Shown here piece by piece: positions 25,709-34,291 of a DNA stretch of 64,000 bases (positions are counted from its first letter, which is position 1; each line of letters opens with the position of its first letter). The DNA lies in assembly GCF_002105535.1 (NCBI RefSeq), contig NZ_CP015848.1, positions 62,001 to 126,000 of the forward strand, read 5' to 3'. The position numbers were made by a program, and so were the translations under genes. The notes under the pieces were generated by a model. That model was not told where the DNA came from. It saw only the letters and a list, made by a program, of their open reading frames with translations, and searched no databases. Source of the stretch: Magnetospirillum sp. ME-1. Lineage in GTDB: Bacteria > Pseudomonadota > Alphaproteobacteria > Rhodospirillales > Magnetospirillaceae.

Positions 25709-27550
25709 ATGAGACGACGCGATCCCTCCTCGTGGGACAAGGGGCGCGGCCAGGGGCCGGCCGCCGACTGGACCACGCTCCGCACGCTGTTCCCCTATCT
25801 GTGGCCGCCGGGCGAGCCGGAGTTGCGGCTGCGCGTGGTGGCGGCCATGATCCTGCTGGTGGCGGCCAAGGGAGTGGGCGTCGGCGTGCCGCTGCTTTAC
25901 AAGCAGGCGGTGGATGCCCTGTCGGCCTCGGTGGCGATCGTGCCGCTGGCCCTGCTGGTGGCCTATGGCGCCGCCCGCGTCATGGGCGGCAGCTTCGCCG
26001 AACTGCGCGACATCGTCTTCGTCAAGGTGGCGCAGCGGGCCATCCGCAAGGTGGGCCTCGGCGTGTTCACCCATCTGCACCGCTTGGGCCTGCGCTTTCA
26101 CCTGGACCGCCAGACCGGCGGCGTGTCCAGGGCCATCGAGCGCGGCACCAAGGGCATCGAATTCCTGTTGAACTTCATGCTGTTCAACATCCTGCCCACC
26201 CTCTTGGAGATCGGGCTGGTCACCGCCATCCTGTGGAGCCTCTATGACGGGGTGTTCGCGCTGATCACCGCCGCCACCATCGCCGTCTACATCGCCTTCA
26301 CCCTGGGCGTCACCGAGTGGCGGACCAAGTTCCGCCGCGCCATGAACGAGACGGATTCCGAGGCCTCGACCAAGGCCATCGATTCGCTGCTCAACTTCGA
26401 GACGGTGAAATACTTCTGCAACGAGGCCCACGAGGCCGGGCGCTACGACAAGGCCCTGGCCCGCTATGAACAGGCCGCCAGCAAGAGCAAGGTCACCCTG
26501 TCGCTGCTCAACATGGGCCAGGGCGCGGTCATCGCCGTCGGCCTGACCCTGGTGATGATCCGCGCCGCCCAGGGGGTGGCCGACGGCACCATGACGCTGG
26601 GCGACTTCGTGCTGGTCAACGCCTATCTGATCCAGCTGTACCTGCCGCTCAACTTCCTGGGCTTCGTCTACCGCGAGATCAAGCAGTCGCTGACCGACAT
26701 GGAATCCATGTTCCGGCTGCTGAAGGAAAACGCCGAGATCGAGGATTCGCCCGGCGCCGCCCCCCTGGCGCTTTCGGGGGGCGAGGTGCGCTTCGAGAAT
26801 GTCGCCTTCGGCTACAATCCCGACCGCCAGATCCTGGGCGGGGTGGACTTCGCCGTTCCCGCCGGCCATACCCTGGCCATCGTCGGGCCGTCGGGGGCGG
26901 GCAAGAGCACCATTTCCCGCCTGCTGTTCCGCTTCTACGACGTGAACGAGGGCCGCATCCTCATCGACGGCCAGGACATCCGCGACGTGACGCAAGGCAG
27001 CTTGCGCGCCGCCATCGGCATCGTTCCCCAGGACACCGTGCTGTTCAACGACACCATCCGCTACAACATCGCCTATGGCCGCCCCGGTGCCACCCAGGAC
27101 GAGATCGAGGAGGCGGCGCGGCTGGCCCGCATCCACGATTTCGTGCAAAGCCTGCCCCAGGGCTACGACACCAGGGTGGGCGAGCGCGGGCTGAAGCTGT
27201 CGGGCGGCGAGAAGCAGCGGGTCGCCATCGCGCGCACCATCCTGAAGCGTCCATCCATCCTGATCTTCGACGAGGCCACCAGCGCGCTGGACACCCAGAC
27301 GGAAAAGGAAATCCAGGAGAGCTTGCGCGAGGTCTCCAAGGACCGCACCACCCTGATCGTCGCCCACCGCCTGTCCACCGTGGTCGATGCCGACGAGATC
27401 GTGGTGCTGGAAGCGGGCCGCATCGTCGAACGGGGCCGCCACGCCCAGTTGCTGGCGGCCGACGGGCGCTACGCCGCCATGTGGCGCCGCCAGCAGGAGG
27501 CCCAGACCCTGCAGCAGCGCCTGGCCACCGAGCTGGTGGGAGCGGAATAA
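25709..27550 (+). CDS. Atm1-type ABC exporter (membrane and ATPase domains fused)
   Basis: This 613-residue half-transporter acts as a homodimer in the inner membrane. Six membrane helices lie in residues about 40-320, with the Atm1/HMT1 family landmarks RAIERGTKGIEFLLNFMLFN and LLNFETVKYFCNE. The ATPase domain has Walker A GPSGAGKST (about 400), signature LSGGEKQR and Walker B ILIFDEATSALD. Relatives export glutathione-linked sulfur or metal conjugates and support Fe-S assembly or heavy-metal resistance. The ATG at 25709 was chosen; an in-frame GTG 21 bases earlier is possible. It is divergent from the DnrO-like gene. Confidence 0.92.
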   Translation: MRRRDPSSWDKGRGQGPAADWTTLRTLFPYLWPPGEPELRLRVVAAMILLVAAKGVGVGVPLLYKQAVDALSASVAIVPLALLVAYGAARVMGGSFAELRDIVFVKVAQRAIRKVGLGVFTHLHRLGLRFHLDRQTGGVSRAIERGTKGIEFLLNFMLFNILPTLLEIGLVTAILWSLYDGVFALITAATIAVYIAFTLGVTEWRTKFRRAMNETDSEASTKAIDSLLNFETVKYFCNEAHEAGRYDKALARYEQAASKSKVTLSLLNMGQGAVIAVGLTLVMIRAAQGVADGTMTLGDFVLVNAYLIQLYLPLNFLGFVYREIKQSLTDMESMFRLLKENAEIEDSPGAAPLALSGGEVRFENVAFGYNPDRQILGGVDFAVPAGHTLAIVGPSGAGKSTISRLLFRFYDVNEGRILIDGQDIRDVTQGSLRAAIGIVPQDTVLFNDTIRYNIAYGRPGATQDEIEEAARLARIHDFVQSLPQGYDTRVGERGLKLSGGEKQRVAIARTILKRPSILIFDEATSALDTQTEKEIQESLREVSKDRTTLIVAHRLSTVVDADEIVVLEAGRIVERGRHAQLLAADGRYAAMWRRQQEAQTLQQRLATELVGAE

Positions 27551-27627
27551 CCCACCTCCGCCCTCCGTTGCCGATTCCTTGGAAACGTGACAGAGTTCAG
27601 GGGTATCACCGATAGGAGGAGGCCCCG

Positions 27628-27924
27628 ATGTTCCCCACGTTCGACCCCAAGATGTTCGAGGCCTTCAGCGCCGATCCGGCGTCCTTCCTGGGCAAGGTGG
27701 CCGAGTTCCAGCGCGCCAATTTCGAGGCGGCCCGCGAGATCACCGAGAACAACGCCAAGGCCTTCCAGCAGTTGGCCGCCATCCGCGACCCGCAGCAATT
27801 CGTCACCGCCCAGCCGGCCATCCTGCAGGCGGTGGTGCAGCGGAACATGGAGATCATGACCCAGCTGTGGCAAAGCCTGGGTGCCGACCTCGCCCCCGCC
27901 GCCAAGGGCAAGGGCAAGAAGTAG
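27628..27924 (+). CDS. Small phasin-family protein
   Basis: This is a 98-residue helical amphipathic protein with the phasin pattern: FEAFSADPASFLGKVAEFQRANFEAAREI, quoted by its ends FEAFSAD and ANFEAAREI, then a central KAFQQLAAIRDPQQFVTAQ and a basic Lys/Gly tail. Phasins coat polyhydroxyalkanoate granules. It has a strong AGGAGGAGG site and its own short upstream region. A perfect hairpin terminator follows at 27951. The family call rests on pattern and length, not on a catalytic motif. Confidence 0.78.
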   Translation: MFPTFDPKMFEAFSADPASFLGKVAEFQRANFEAAREITENNAKAFQQLAAIRDPQQFVTAQPAILQAVVQRNMEIMTQLWQSLGADLAPAAKGKGKK

Positions 27925-27950
27925 AAGCCTTTCCGGCCGTGCGTCCGTTT

Positions 27951-27978
27951 CCCCCTCTCCCGCTTGCGGGAGAGGGGG
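27951..27978. terminator. Perfect 13-bp stem hairpin between convergent genes
   Basis: CCCCCTCTCCCGC, TT, GCGGGAGAGGGGG. It abuts the stop of the histidine kinase gene on the minus strand and follows the phasin gene by 26 bp, so it likely serves both. On the plus strand it is preceded by GTTT and has no T run after it. Confidence 0.65.
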
Positions 27979-29421
27979 TCACACCGGCAGGGTGAAGCTG
28001 AACACCGCGCCTTCGCCCACCACCGAATCCACCCAGATGCGGCCGCCGTGCCGCTCGACGATGCGCTTGCAGATGGCCAGGCCGATGCCGGTGCCTTCGA
28101 AGCGGTCGCGGGTGTGCAGCCGCTGGAAGATGCGGAAGATGCGCTCGCGGTATTCGGGCGCGATGCCGATGCCGTTGTCGCCGACCTCCACCACCCATTG
28201 GGTCCCGTCCCGGCGGGCGGTGACCCGGATCACCGGGGAACGCGACGGCTCGCGGTATTTCAGGGAATTGCCGATCAGATTCTGAAGCAGCTGCGCCATC
28301 TCGCCCGGGATGGCCGGCAATGTGGGCAAGGGAAGCGGCCGCTCGATCCGCGCGCCGCATTCGCCCATGGCGGGGGAAAGGTCGGCGAGAACGCCGTCCA
28401 GAACCCGGTCCAGGCTGACCAGCTCCAGCGCCTCTTCCATCCGGCCGACCCGCGAGTACTCCAGCAGGTCCAGCACCAGCCGGTCCATGCGCTGGGCGCC
28501 TTCCTTGGCATAGGCCACGTATTGCGCCCCCTCGTCGCCGATCACCGGGCCGAAGCGGCGCTCCAGCAGGCCCATATAGGCGCTGACCATGCGCAACGGC
28601 TCGCGCAGGTCGTGAGAGGCGATGAAGGCGAATTGTTCCAGATCGGCGTTGGAGCGGGCCAGTTCCTCGCCCTTGGCGATCAACGCCCGCTCCGCCGTCT
28701 GGAATTCGGTGATGTCCTCGACGATGGACCAGATGAAGCTCTCGCCGTCACTGCCGGTGGCCAGCATCCCCGACAGGCGGACCGGCACCCGCGTGCCGTC
28801 CTTGCGGATGTATTCCTTTTCGTAGGGACCGTAATGCCCGACCGTTTCCAGCCGCTCCAGCTGGCAGGCCTCGGCCTCGGCGAAACGCATGGGGGTAAGG
28901 TCCCAGTAGCTCAACCCCCGCAACTCCTCCAGATCATAGCCGATGATGCCGAGGAAAGCGGGGTTGGCCTCGAGGAAGGCGCCGTCCAGGGTGTTGCGCG
29001 CCATGCCCAGCGGCGATTTCTCGAACATGGCGCGCAGCTTCTCTTCATTGGCGCGCAGTTCCGTCTCCACCTGACGGCGGCAGGCGACATCCTCGAGAAG
29101 GTGGCGCTCCGCCTGATGCCGGCGCCCGATCTCGTCGCGCATGCGTCCGATCAACGCCACCAGCGCCACCAGTTCCACCGGCGCCACCACCAGGGGCGCG
29201 AAAAAGGCTCCCACCCAGACGACATCGGGAACATGGCCGATCATCGCCAGGCTGACCGAGGCGGCCACCAGTTCGGCCACCACCACGGCAAAGACGGTAC
29301 CGCCCACCAGCAGCACGTTGAGCGGCACATGCAACAACAGGCGGACCACCGCGTCGCGCAATCCATTGCCGCCCCGCCGGACGGAATCCTCACTGCCGCG
29401 GCCCACCGTCACGCCACTCAC
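27979..29421 (-). CDS. PAS-domain membrane sensor histidine kinase
   Basis: This is a two-component sensor of about 480 residues. Two or three hydrophobic helices lie near the N-terminus (VPLNVLLVGGTVFAVVVAEL; VVWVGAFFAPLVVAPVELVA). A coiled segment follows, then a PAS/PAC domain at about 140-260 (FEKSPLGMARNTLDG, EKEYIRKDGTRVPVRLSG). The phospho-acceptor helix is FAFIASHDLREPLRMV (His near 285). The HATPase shows N box LIGNSLKY, G1 VGDNGIGIAP and G2 GTGIGLAICK. The start is uncertain. GTG at 29421 has a G-rich site just upstream; a longer frame to 29499 would need a TTG. No partner regulator is adjacent. Confidence 0.85.
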   Translation of the reverse strand: MSGVTVGRGSEDSVRRGGNGLRDAVVRLLLHVPLNVLLVGGTVFAVVVAELVAASVSLAMIGHVPDVVWVGAFFAPLVVAPVELVALVALIGRMRDEIGRRHQAERHLLEDVACRRQVETELRANEEKLRAMFEKSPLGMARNTLDGAFLEANPAFLGIIGYDLEELRGLSYWDLTPMRFAEAEACQLERLETVGHYGPYEKEYIRKDGTRVPVRLSGMLATGSDGESFIWSIVEDITEFQTAERALIAKGEELARSNADLEQFAFIASHDLREPLRMVSAYMGLLERRFGPVIGDEGAQYVAYAKEGAQRMDRLVLDLLEYSRVGRMEEALELVSLDRVLDGVLADLSPAMGECGARIERPLPLPTLPAIPGEMAQLLQNLIGNSLKYREPSRSPVIRVTARRDGTQWVVEVGDNGIGIAPEYRERIFRIFQRLHTRDRFEGTGIGLAICKRIVERHGGRIWVDSVVGEGAVFSFTLPV

Positions 29422-29626
29422 ACCGCCCCCCACATCTAGAAACGAAATGTAGCAAATTGTGTCTATGCGCAGGGTATGGTCAGGTAAATCCCGTATCAAC
29501 GGGAAAGTTGGGGATTATCCCTTTGCACCGCCGGACTACCCTGGCTGGCCGCGCCGCGCTTGCTCCGGCCGCGCCCTGCCGCTAGTGTATTCCGCTTTTG
29601 CATTTCGCCCAGGATGAGGCTGTCCC

Positions 29627-31030
29627 TTGAAGTATGTGAGCACCCGCGGCACCGCGCCGGTCCTTGATTTCGACGATGTCCTGCTGGCCGGTCTGGCCCG
29701 TGACGGCGGCCTGTATCTGCCGGAAAGCTGGCCGGTCTTTTCGCCCGCCGAGATCCGCGCCATGCGCGGCCTGTCCTATGCCGAGCTGGCGGCGCGCGTC
29801 ATGCGCCCCTTCGTCGAGGGCTGCCTGTCCGACACCGAACTGTCCAGGCTGTGCGCCGAATCCTATGGCTCGTTCACCCATCCGGCGGTGGCGCCGTTGA
29901 AGCAGCTGGGCCACAACCAGTGGGTCATGGAGCTGTTCCACGGCCCGACCCTGGCCTTCAAGGACTACGCCCTGCAGCTGGTCGGCCGCCTGTTCGACCA
30001 TGTGCTGAAGAAGAAGGGCCAGAAGGTCACCATCGTGGGCGCCACCTCGGGCGATACCGGCTCGGCCGCCATCGAGGCCTGCCGCGATCGCGCGGCGGTG
30101 GACATCGTCATCCTGCACCCCCATGGGCGGGTGTCCGAGGTGCAGCGCCGCCAGATGACCACCGTGCTGTCGTCCAACGTGCGCAACGTGGCCGTGGACG
30201 GCACCTTCGACGATTGCCAGGACCTGGTGAAGGCGCTGTTCAACGACGCGTCGTTCCGCGACGAGATGAACCTGTCGGCGGTGAACTCCATCAACTGGGC
30301 CCGCGTCATGGCCCAGATCGTCTATTACTTCGCCGCCGGGGTGGCGCTGGGCGCCCCCGATGTGCCCATGAGCTTCTCGGTGCCCACCGGCAATTTCGGC
30401 AACGTCTTCGCCGGTTATGGCGCCAGGCTGATGGGCCTGCCGGTGGACAAGCTGATCGTGGGGTCCAACACCAACGACATCCTGACCCGCTTCTTCGAAG
30501 GCGGCGTCATGAAGACCGACGGCGTGGTCCCCACCCTGTCGCCCAGCATGGACATTCAGGTCTCGTCCAATTTCGAGCGGCTGATGTTCCTCAGCCTGGG
30601 CGGCGACGGCGCCGCCGTGGCCAAGCTGATGGAAGACTTCCGCAAGAACGGCGCCATGGTCATGCCCCAGGGGGCGTGGAATTCCATGCGCGAGGTGTTC
30701 GAAGCCTACCGCCTGGACGACGAGGCGACCCTGGCCGCCATGCGCTCGCTCAAGCGCTCGACGGGCGAGACGCTGGACCCCCATTCGGTGATCGGCGTCG
30801 CCGCCGCGCTCAAGGGCCACCAGGCCAAGGATTGCACCATGGTGGCGCTGGCCACCGCCCATCCCGCCAAGTTCCCCGACGCGGTGGAGAAGGCCACGGG
30901 CGCGCGCCCCGGCCTGCCGCCCCACATGGCCGATCTGTTCTCGCGCACCGAACGCCTTGACCGTCTGGGCAACGATGCCGACCTGTTGAAGCAGTATGTG
31001 CGGGCCTTCGCCCGCCGGGAAAACGCATGA
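29627..31030 (+). CDS. thrC: Threonine synthase
   Basis: This enzyme converts O-phosphohomoserine to threonine with pyridoxal phosphate. The 467-residue product has the proteobacterial long-form N-terminus MKYVSTRGTAPVLDFDDVLL. The PLP lysine lies in GPTLAFKDYALQ (near residue 112), followed by the phosphate-binding GATSGDTGSAA. The start codon is TTG at 29627, supported by GAGG upstream and by the conserved N-terminus. It overlaps the peptidase gene by 4 bp (ATGA), an arrangement often seen in alphaproteobacteria. Confidence 0.96.
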   Translation: MKYVSTRGTAPVLDFDDVLLAGLARDGGLYLPESWPVFSPAEIRAMRGLSYAELAARVMRPFVEGCLSDTELSRLCAESYGSFTHPAVAPLKQLGHNQWVMELFHGPTLAFKDYALQLVGRLFDHVLKKKGQKVTIVGATSGDTGSAAIEACRDRAAVDIVILHPHGRVSEVQRRQMTTVLSSNVRNVAVDGTFDDCQDLVKALFNDASFRDEMNLSAVNSINWARVMAQIVYYFAAGVALGAPDVPMSFSVPTGNFGNVFAGYGARLMGLPVDKLIVGSNTNDILTRFFEGGVMKTDGVVPTLSPSMDIQVSSNFERLMFLSLGGDGAAVAKLMEDFRKNGAMVMPQGAWNSMREVFEAYRLDDEATLAAMRSLKRSTGETLDPHSVIGVAAALKGHQAKDCTMVALATAHPAKFPDAVEKATGARPGLPPHMADLFSRTERLDRLGNDADLLKQYVRAFARRENA

Positions 31031-32292
31031 GCGAGATCAGGGAGACCCGACTTAACTCCGGTCTGAAGATCGTCACCGATCCCATGGACACGGTGGAGAC
31101 GGTGTCGCTGGGCGTCTGGGTCGATGCCGGCACGCGGCACGAGCCGGTGGAGATCAACGGCGTCAGCCACCTGCTCGAGCACATGGCCTTCAAGGGCACG
31201 GCGCGGCGCTCGGCTCTCGACATCGCCGAGGAGATGGACGCGGTGGGCGGCCATCTCAACGCCTATACCGCCCGCGACCACACCGCCTATTACGCCAAGG
31301 TGCTGAAGGAGGATTCCGCCCTGGCGCTGGACATCATCGCCGACATCTTGCAGCACTCGACGCTGGAGGCCGAGGAACTGGCCCGCGAGCAGGCGGTGGT
31401 GGTCCAGGAGATCAACCAGGCCATCGACACCCCCGACGACATCATCTTCGACCATTTCCAGGCCACCGCCTATCCCGACCAGCCCCTGGGCCGGCCGGTG
31501 CTGGGCAGCGAGGAACTGGTGCGCGCCATGAGCCGCGATCAGGTGATGGGCTATCTGCGGGGCAATTACTCGGCGCCGCGCATGGTGCTGTCGGCCTCGG
31601 GCCGCATCGACCACGACCATCTGGTGGCCGCGGCGGGCGCGGCGTTCTCGCAGCTGCCGCCCCATCAGGCGGCGGTCACCGACGTGGCCCGCTATGTGGG
31701 CGGCGACTTCCGCGAGGAGCGCAGCGAGCTGGAGCAGGTCCACGTGGTGGTGGGCTTCGACGGCGTCGCCTATGACGACCCCGACTATTACGCCGCCTCG
31801 GTGCTGTCCACCCTGCTGGGCGGTGGCATGTCGAGCCGGCTGTTCCAGGAAGTGCGCGAAAAGCGCGGGCTGGTCTATTCCATCTATTCCTTTGCCTCGT
31901 CCTACAACGACGGCGGCCTGTTCGGCGTCTATGCCGGCACCGGCGAGGACGAGGTGGCGGAGCTGATTCCCGTCATGTGCGACGAAATCGTCAAGGTGAC
32001 CGGCGGCGTCAACGAGGCCGAGGTGCAGCGCGCCCGCGCCCAGCTCAAGGCCTCGATCCTGATGAGCCTGGAAAGCACCACGTCGCGCTGCGAACAACTG
32101 GCCCGGCAGGTGGTGATCTACGGCCGCCCCGTCCCGGTGGCCGAGGTGGTCGAGAAGGTCGAAGCCATCACCGCCCTTGATTGCGCAAGGGTGGCGCGCC
32201 GCCTGTTCGCCGGCCAACCCACCTTTGCCGCCATCGGGCCGTTGGGCAAGGTGGAAGGCTTCGAGCGGGTGGCCGAACGTCTGAGGCCCTGA
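31027..32292 (+). CDS. M16-family zinc metallopeptidase (mitochondrial processing peptidase-like)
   Basis: This is a 421-residue pitrilysin-type peptidase. The inverted zinc motif HLLEH is at residues 48-52 (GVSHLLEHMAFKGT), with the third ligand Glu expected in the EEMDAVGG...ELAREQAVVVQEI region, where a suitable Glu is present. The active-site-like second half LLGGGMSSRLFQEVREKRGLVYSI is the conserved basic loop. It is cytoplasmic or periplasmic; no signal peptide is seen. Translationally coupled to thrC and overlapping the next gene by one base. The set of substrates is unknown. Confidence 0.92.
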   Translation: MSEIRETRLNSGLKIVTDPMDTVETVSLGVWVDAGTRHEPVEINGVSHLLEHMAFKGTARRSALDIAEEMDAVGGHLNAYTARDHTAYYAKVLKEDSALALDIIADILQHSTLEAEELAREQAVVVQEINQAIDTPDDIIFDHFQATAYPDQPLGRPVLGSEELVRAMSRDQVMGYLRGNYSAPRMVLSASGRIDHDHLVAAAGAAFSQLPPHQAAVTDVARYVGGDFREERSELEQVHVVVGFDGVAYDDPDYYAASVLSTLLGGGMSSRLFQEVREKRGLVYSIYSFASSYNDGGLFGVYAGTGEDEVAELIPVMCDEIVKVTGGVNEAEVQRARAQLKASILMSLESTTSRCEQLARQVVIYGRPVPVAEVVEKVEAITALDCARVARRLFAGQPTFAAIGPLGKVEGFERVAERLRP

Positions 32293-33623
32293 TGCACCGC
32301 ATCCGCGCCGCCCTCCTCGCCCTCTCCCTGATGGCGCCCTCCGCCGCCTTCGGCCTGCCGGCCGCCACCGGCGTGTCCAATCCCACCATCGTGGTCGCCA
32401 TCATCGCCACCCTGTCGGGTCCGGGCGCCATGGTCGGCCAGGACAGCGTCGACGGCTTTTCCACCGCCATGCGCCACCTGGGCGGCCGCTTCGCCAATCA
32501 GGAGGTGCGCGTCGTCGTCCAGGACGACAGAGGCTCACCCGACAACGCCCTGGCGGTGGCCCGCAAGCTCCTGGAGCGCGAGAAGGTCGACTTCGTGGTC
32601 ACGGCGGTAACCCTGCCCGCCATGTCGGCCATGGTCCGGACGCTGACCGAATCCCGCGCCTTCGTGCTGAACCTGGATGCCGCGCCCGCCAGCCTGGCCG
32701 GGGCCGGCTGCTCGCCGTGGTTCTTCCAGATCGCCACCCCGGCCCAGGCCATCCACGAGGCCATCGGTGCCCATCTGTCGGCCGAGAAGATGCGCCGGGT
32801 GGTGGTCATCGGCACCGACGCGCCGGCCACCGACCAGGCGGTCGCCACCATCCGCCGCGCCTGGCCGGGCGAGGTGGTCGAGGTCCTGCGCCCCCGCCAC
32901 GGCAGCACCCGCTTCACCGACGAGATGGCTAGCCTGCGCCAGACCGCCCCCGACGCGGTGGTTAACCTGCTGACCGGCGGCATGGGATTGGCCTTCACCC
33001 GTGAATTCGCCGCCGCCGGGCTCAAGGCCGACCTGCCCATGATCGGCATCTGGCAGGGCTGGGAGCGCCCCATGCTGCCCGCCATGACCGAGGCGGGCAT
33101 GGACGTGCTCAACGTGGCGCCGTGGAGCCCCGACCTCGACACCCCGCTGGGCAAGCGTTTGATCACCGATTTCGAACTGGAATACGGCCGCCCGGTCACC
33201 GGCTGGGTGGCCCATGGCTACGACACCGCCCAGATGCTGGACGCCGCCTTGCGCGCCACCGGCGGACGGACCGGCGACCGCGACGCTTTGCGCAACGCGC
33301 TCAGGCGGGCCGAATTCGCATCGGTGCGCGGCGGGTTGCGCTTCGACAGCAACCACTTCCCCTCGGTCAACGTCTATCTGCGCCGCACCACCCGCGACGC
33401 CAAGGGCCGCCCCACCGAGGAGTTGCGCTCCACCCTGATCAAGGACTGGCACAGCCGCGATGCCGGTCTTTGCCCCATGCGCTGGACCGAGGAACCCGCC
33501 CCCGGCGCCCATCCCCCCGGCGCCGCGCCCAAGCCGGGCGCCCAGCCGCCCAAGCCGCCCGCCGCCGCCCAGCCGGCCAAGCCCAAGCCGCCGCCGGCCG
33601 GACAGGCGCGCCCGGCGCAGTAG
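32292..33623 (+). CDS. Type I periplasmic binding protein (branched-chain amino acid ABC-type), orphan
   Basis: This is a 443-residue exported protein. The signal peptide is about residues 1-22 (ALLALSLMAPSAAFG). It is followed by a LivJ-like receptor fold with the family opening VVAIIATLSGPGAMVGQDSVDG and a second lobe containing VVVIGTDAPATDQAVATIRR. A Pro/Ala/Lys-rich tail of about 45 residues at the C-terminus is unusual for this family. The ATG at 32292 overlaps the peptidase stop by one base (TGATG). No permease or ATPase genes accompany it, so it may be a ligand-binding partner of another protein or use distant transporter genes. Confidence 0.85.
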   Translation: MHRIRAALLALSLMAPSAAFGLPAATGVSNPTIVVAIIATLSGPGAMVGQDSVDGFSTAMRHLGGRFANQEVRVVVQDDRGSPDNALAVARKLLEREKVDFVVTAVTLPAMSAMVRTLTESRAFVLNLDAAPASLAGAGCSPWFFQIATPAQAIHEAIGAHLSAEKMRRVVVIGTDAPATDQAVATIRRAWPGEVVEVLRPRHGSTRFTDEMASLRQTAPDAVVNLLTGGMGLAFTREFAAAGLKADLPMIGIWQGWERPMLPAMTEAGMDVLNVAPWSPDLDTPLGKRLITDFELEYGRPVTGWVAHGYDTAQMLDAALRATGGRTGDRDALRNALRRAEFASVRGGLRFDSNHFPSVNVYLRRTTRDAKGRPTEELRSTLIKDWHSRDAGLCPMRWTEEPAPGAHPPGAAPKPGAQPPKPPAAAQPAKPKPPPAGQARPAQ

Positions 33624-33712
33624 CCTCCCTTATTTCCATAATTCCCAAACGGAATAGAACCGGCCGCATTCCCCCTATGCGTCGGTACAACTAGACTCAG
33701 CGGTTCAGTTTC

Positions 33713-33734
33713 CTATACCGTCCAGCCGGTACAG
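33713..33734. promoter_or_regulatory. Candidate TetR operator (inverted repeat)
   Basis: CTATACCG, a 6-base spacer, then CGGTACAG: arms complementary at seven of eight positions. The right edge is 17 bases before the TetR gene start, and a further half site CGGTACA lies at about 33683. The position fits autoregulation of the TetR-RND operon. Confidence 0.6.
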
Positions 33735-33751
33735 TAAGGGACCAGAGCCGC

Positions 33752-34279
33752 ATGAGCACCCGCGAGCGCATCATCGATTCCGCCATGACCATCGTGCGCG
33801 ACCAGGGCGTCACCAAGCTGACCCTGGACGCCGCCGCCAAGGAGGCGGGGGTCAGCAAGGGCGGCGTGCTCTATCACTTCAAGAGCAAGGACGACCTGAT
33901 CCGCGGCATGGTCCAGCGCCTGATCGACCAGTGCGACCAGCTCAACCGCGAACATTACGAACGCCAGCCCGAGGGGCCGTACCGCTGGGCGCGGACCCTG
34001 GTGCATGCCTGCTTCGACCCCAACGGCCCGGCCTTCGACCCGGTGGGCGGCGCGCTGCTCGCCGCCGTCACCGTCAATTCCGACCTCGTCGCCCCCATCC
34101 AGGCCATGTACGACCGCTGGATGGAGCGCATTCAAAGCGACAGCCCCGACCTGGAGCGGGCCGGGCTGATCTGCACCGCCATGGACGGCGTCTATTTCCA
34201 GCGCCTGATGGGCATCAACCTCAGCGATGCCGAGGGCGCCGAGCGCCTCAAGCGGCACGCCCTCGACCTTTTGAAGTAA
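33752..34279 (+). CDS. TetR/AcrR-family transcriptional regulator
   Basis: This 175-residue repressor has the helix-turn-helix at about residues 25-50 (TLDAAAKEAGVSKGGVLYHF) followed by the invariant KSKDDLIRGMVQ. The variable C-terminal ligand domain contains two cysteines (CDQLN, ACFDP). It is followed after 12 bp by the periplasmic adaptor gene, so it most likely controls the efflux operon and itself through the dyad just upstream. The inducer is unknown. Confidence 0.93.
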   Translation: MSTRERIIDSAMTIVRDQGVTKLTLDAAAKEAGVSKGGVLYHFKSKDDLIRGMVQRLIDQCDQLNREHYERQPEGPYRWARTLVHACFDPNGPAFDPVGGALLAAVTVNSDLVAPIQAMYDRWMERIQSDSPDLERAGLICTAMDGVYFQRLMGINLSDAEGAERLKRHALDLLK

Positions 34280-34291
34280 CGGAGCCTCGCC

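Noticed and set aside
29422-29499. N-terminal extension of the histidine kinase from a TTG
   Set aside because: TTG without a clear ribosome site; the GTG at 29421 follows a G-rich site, though this start remains uncertain.
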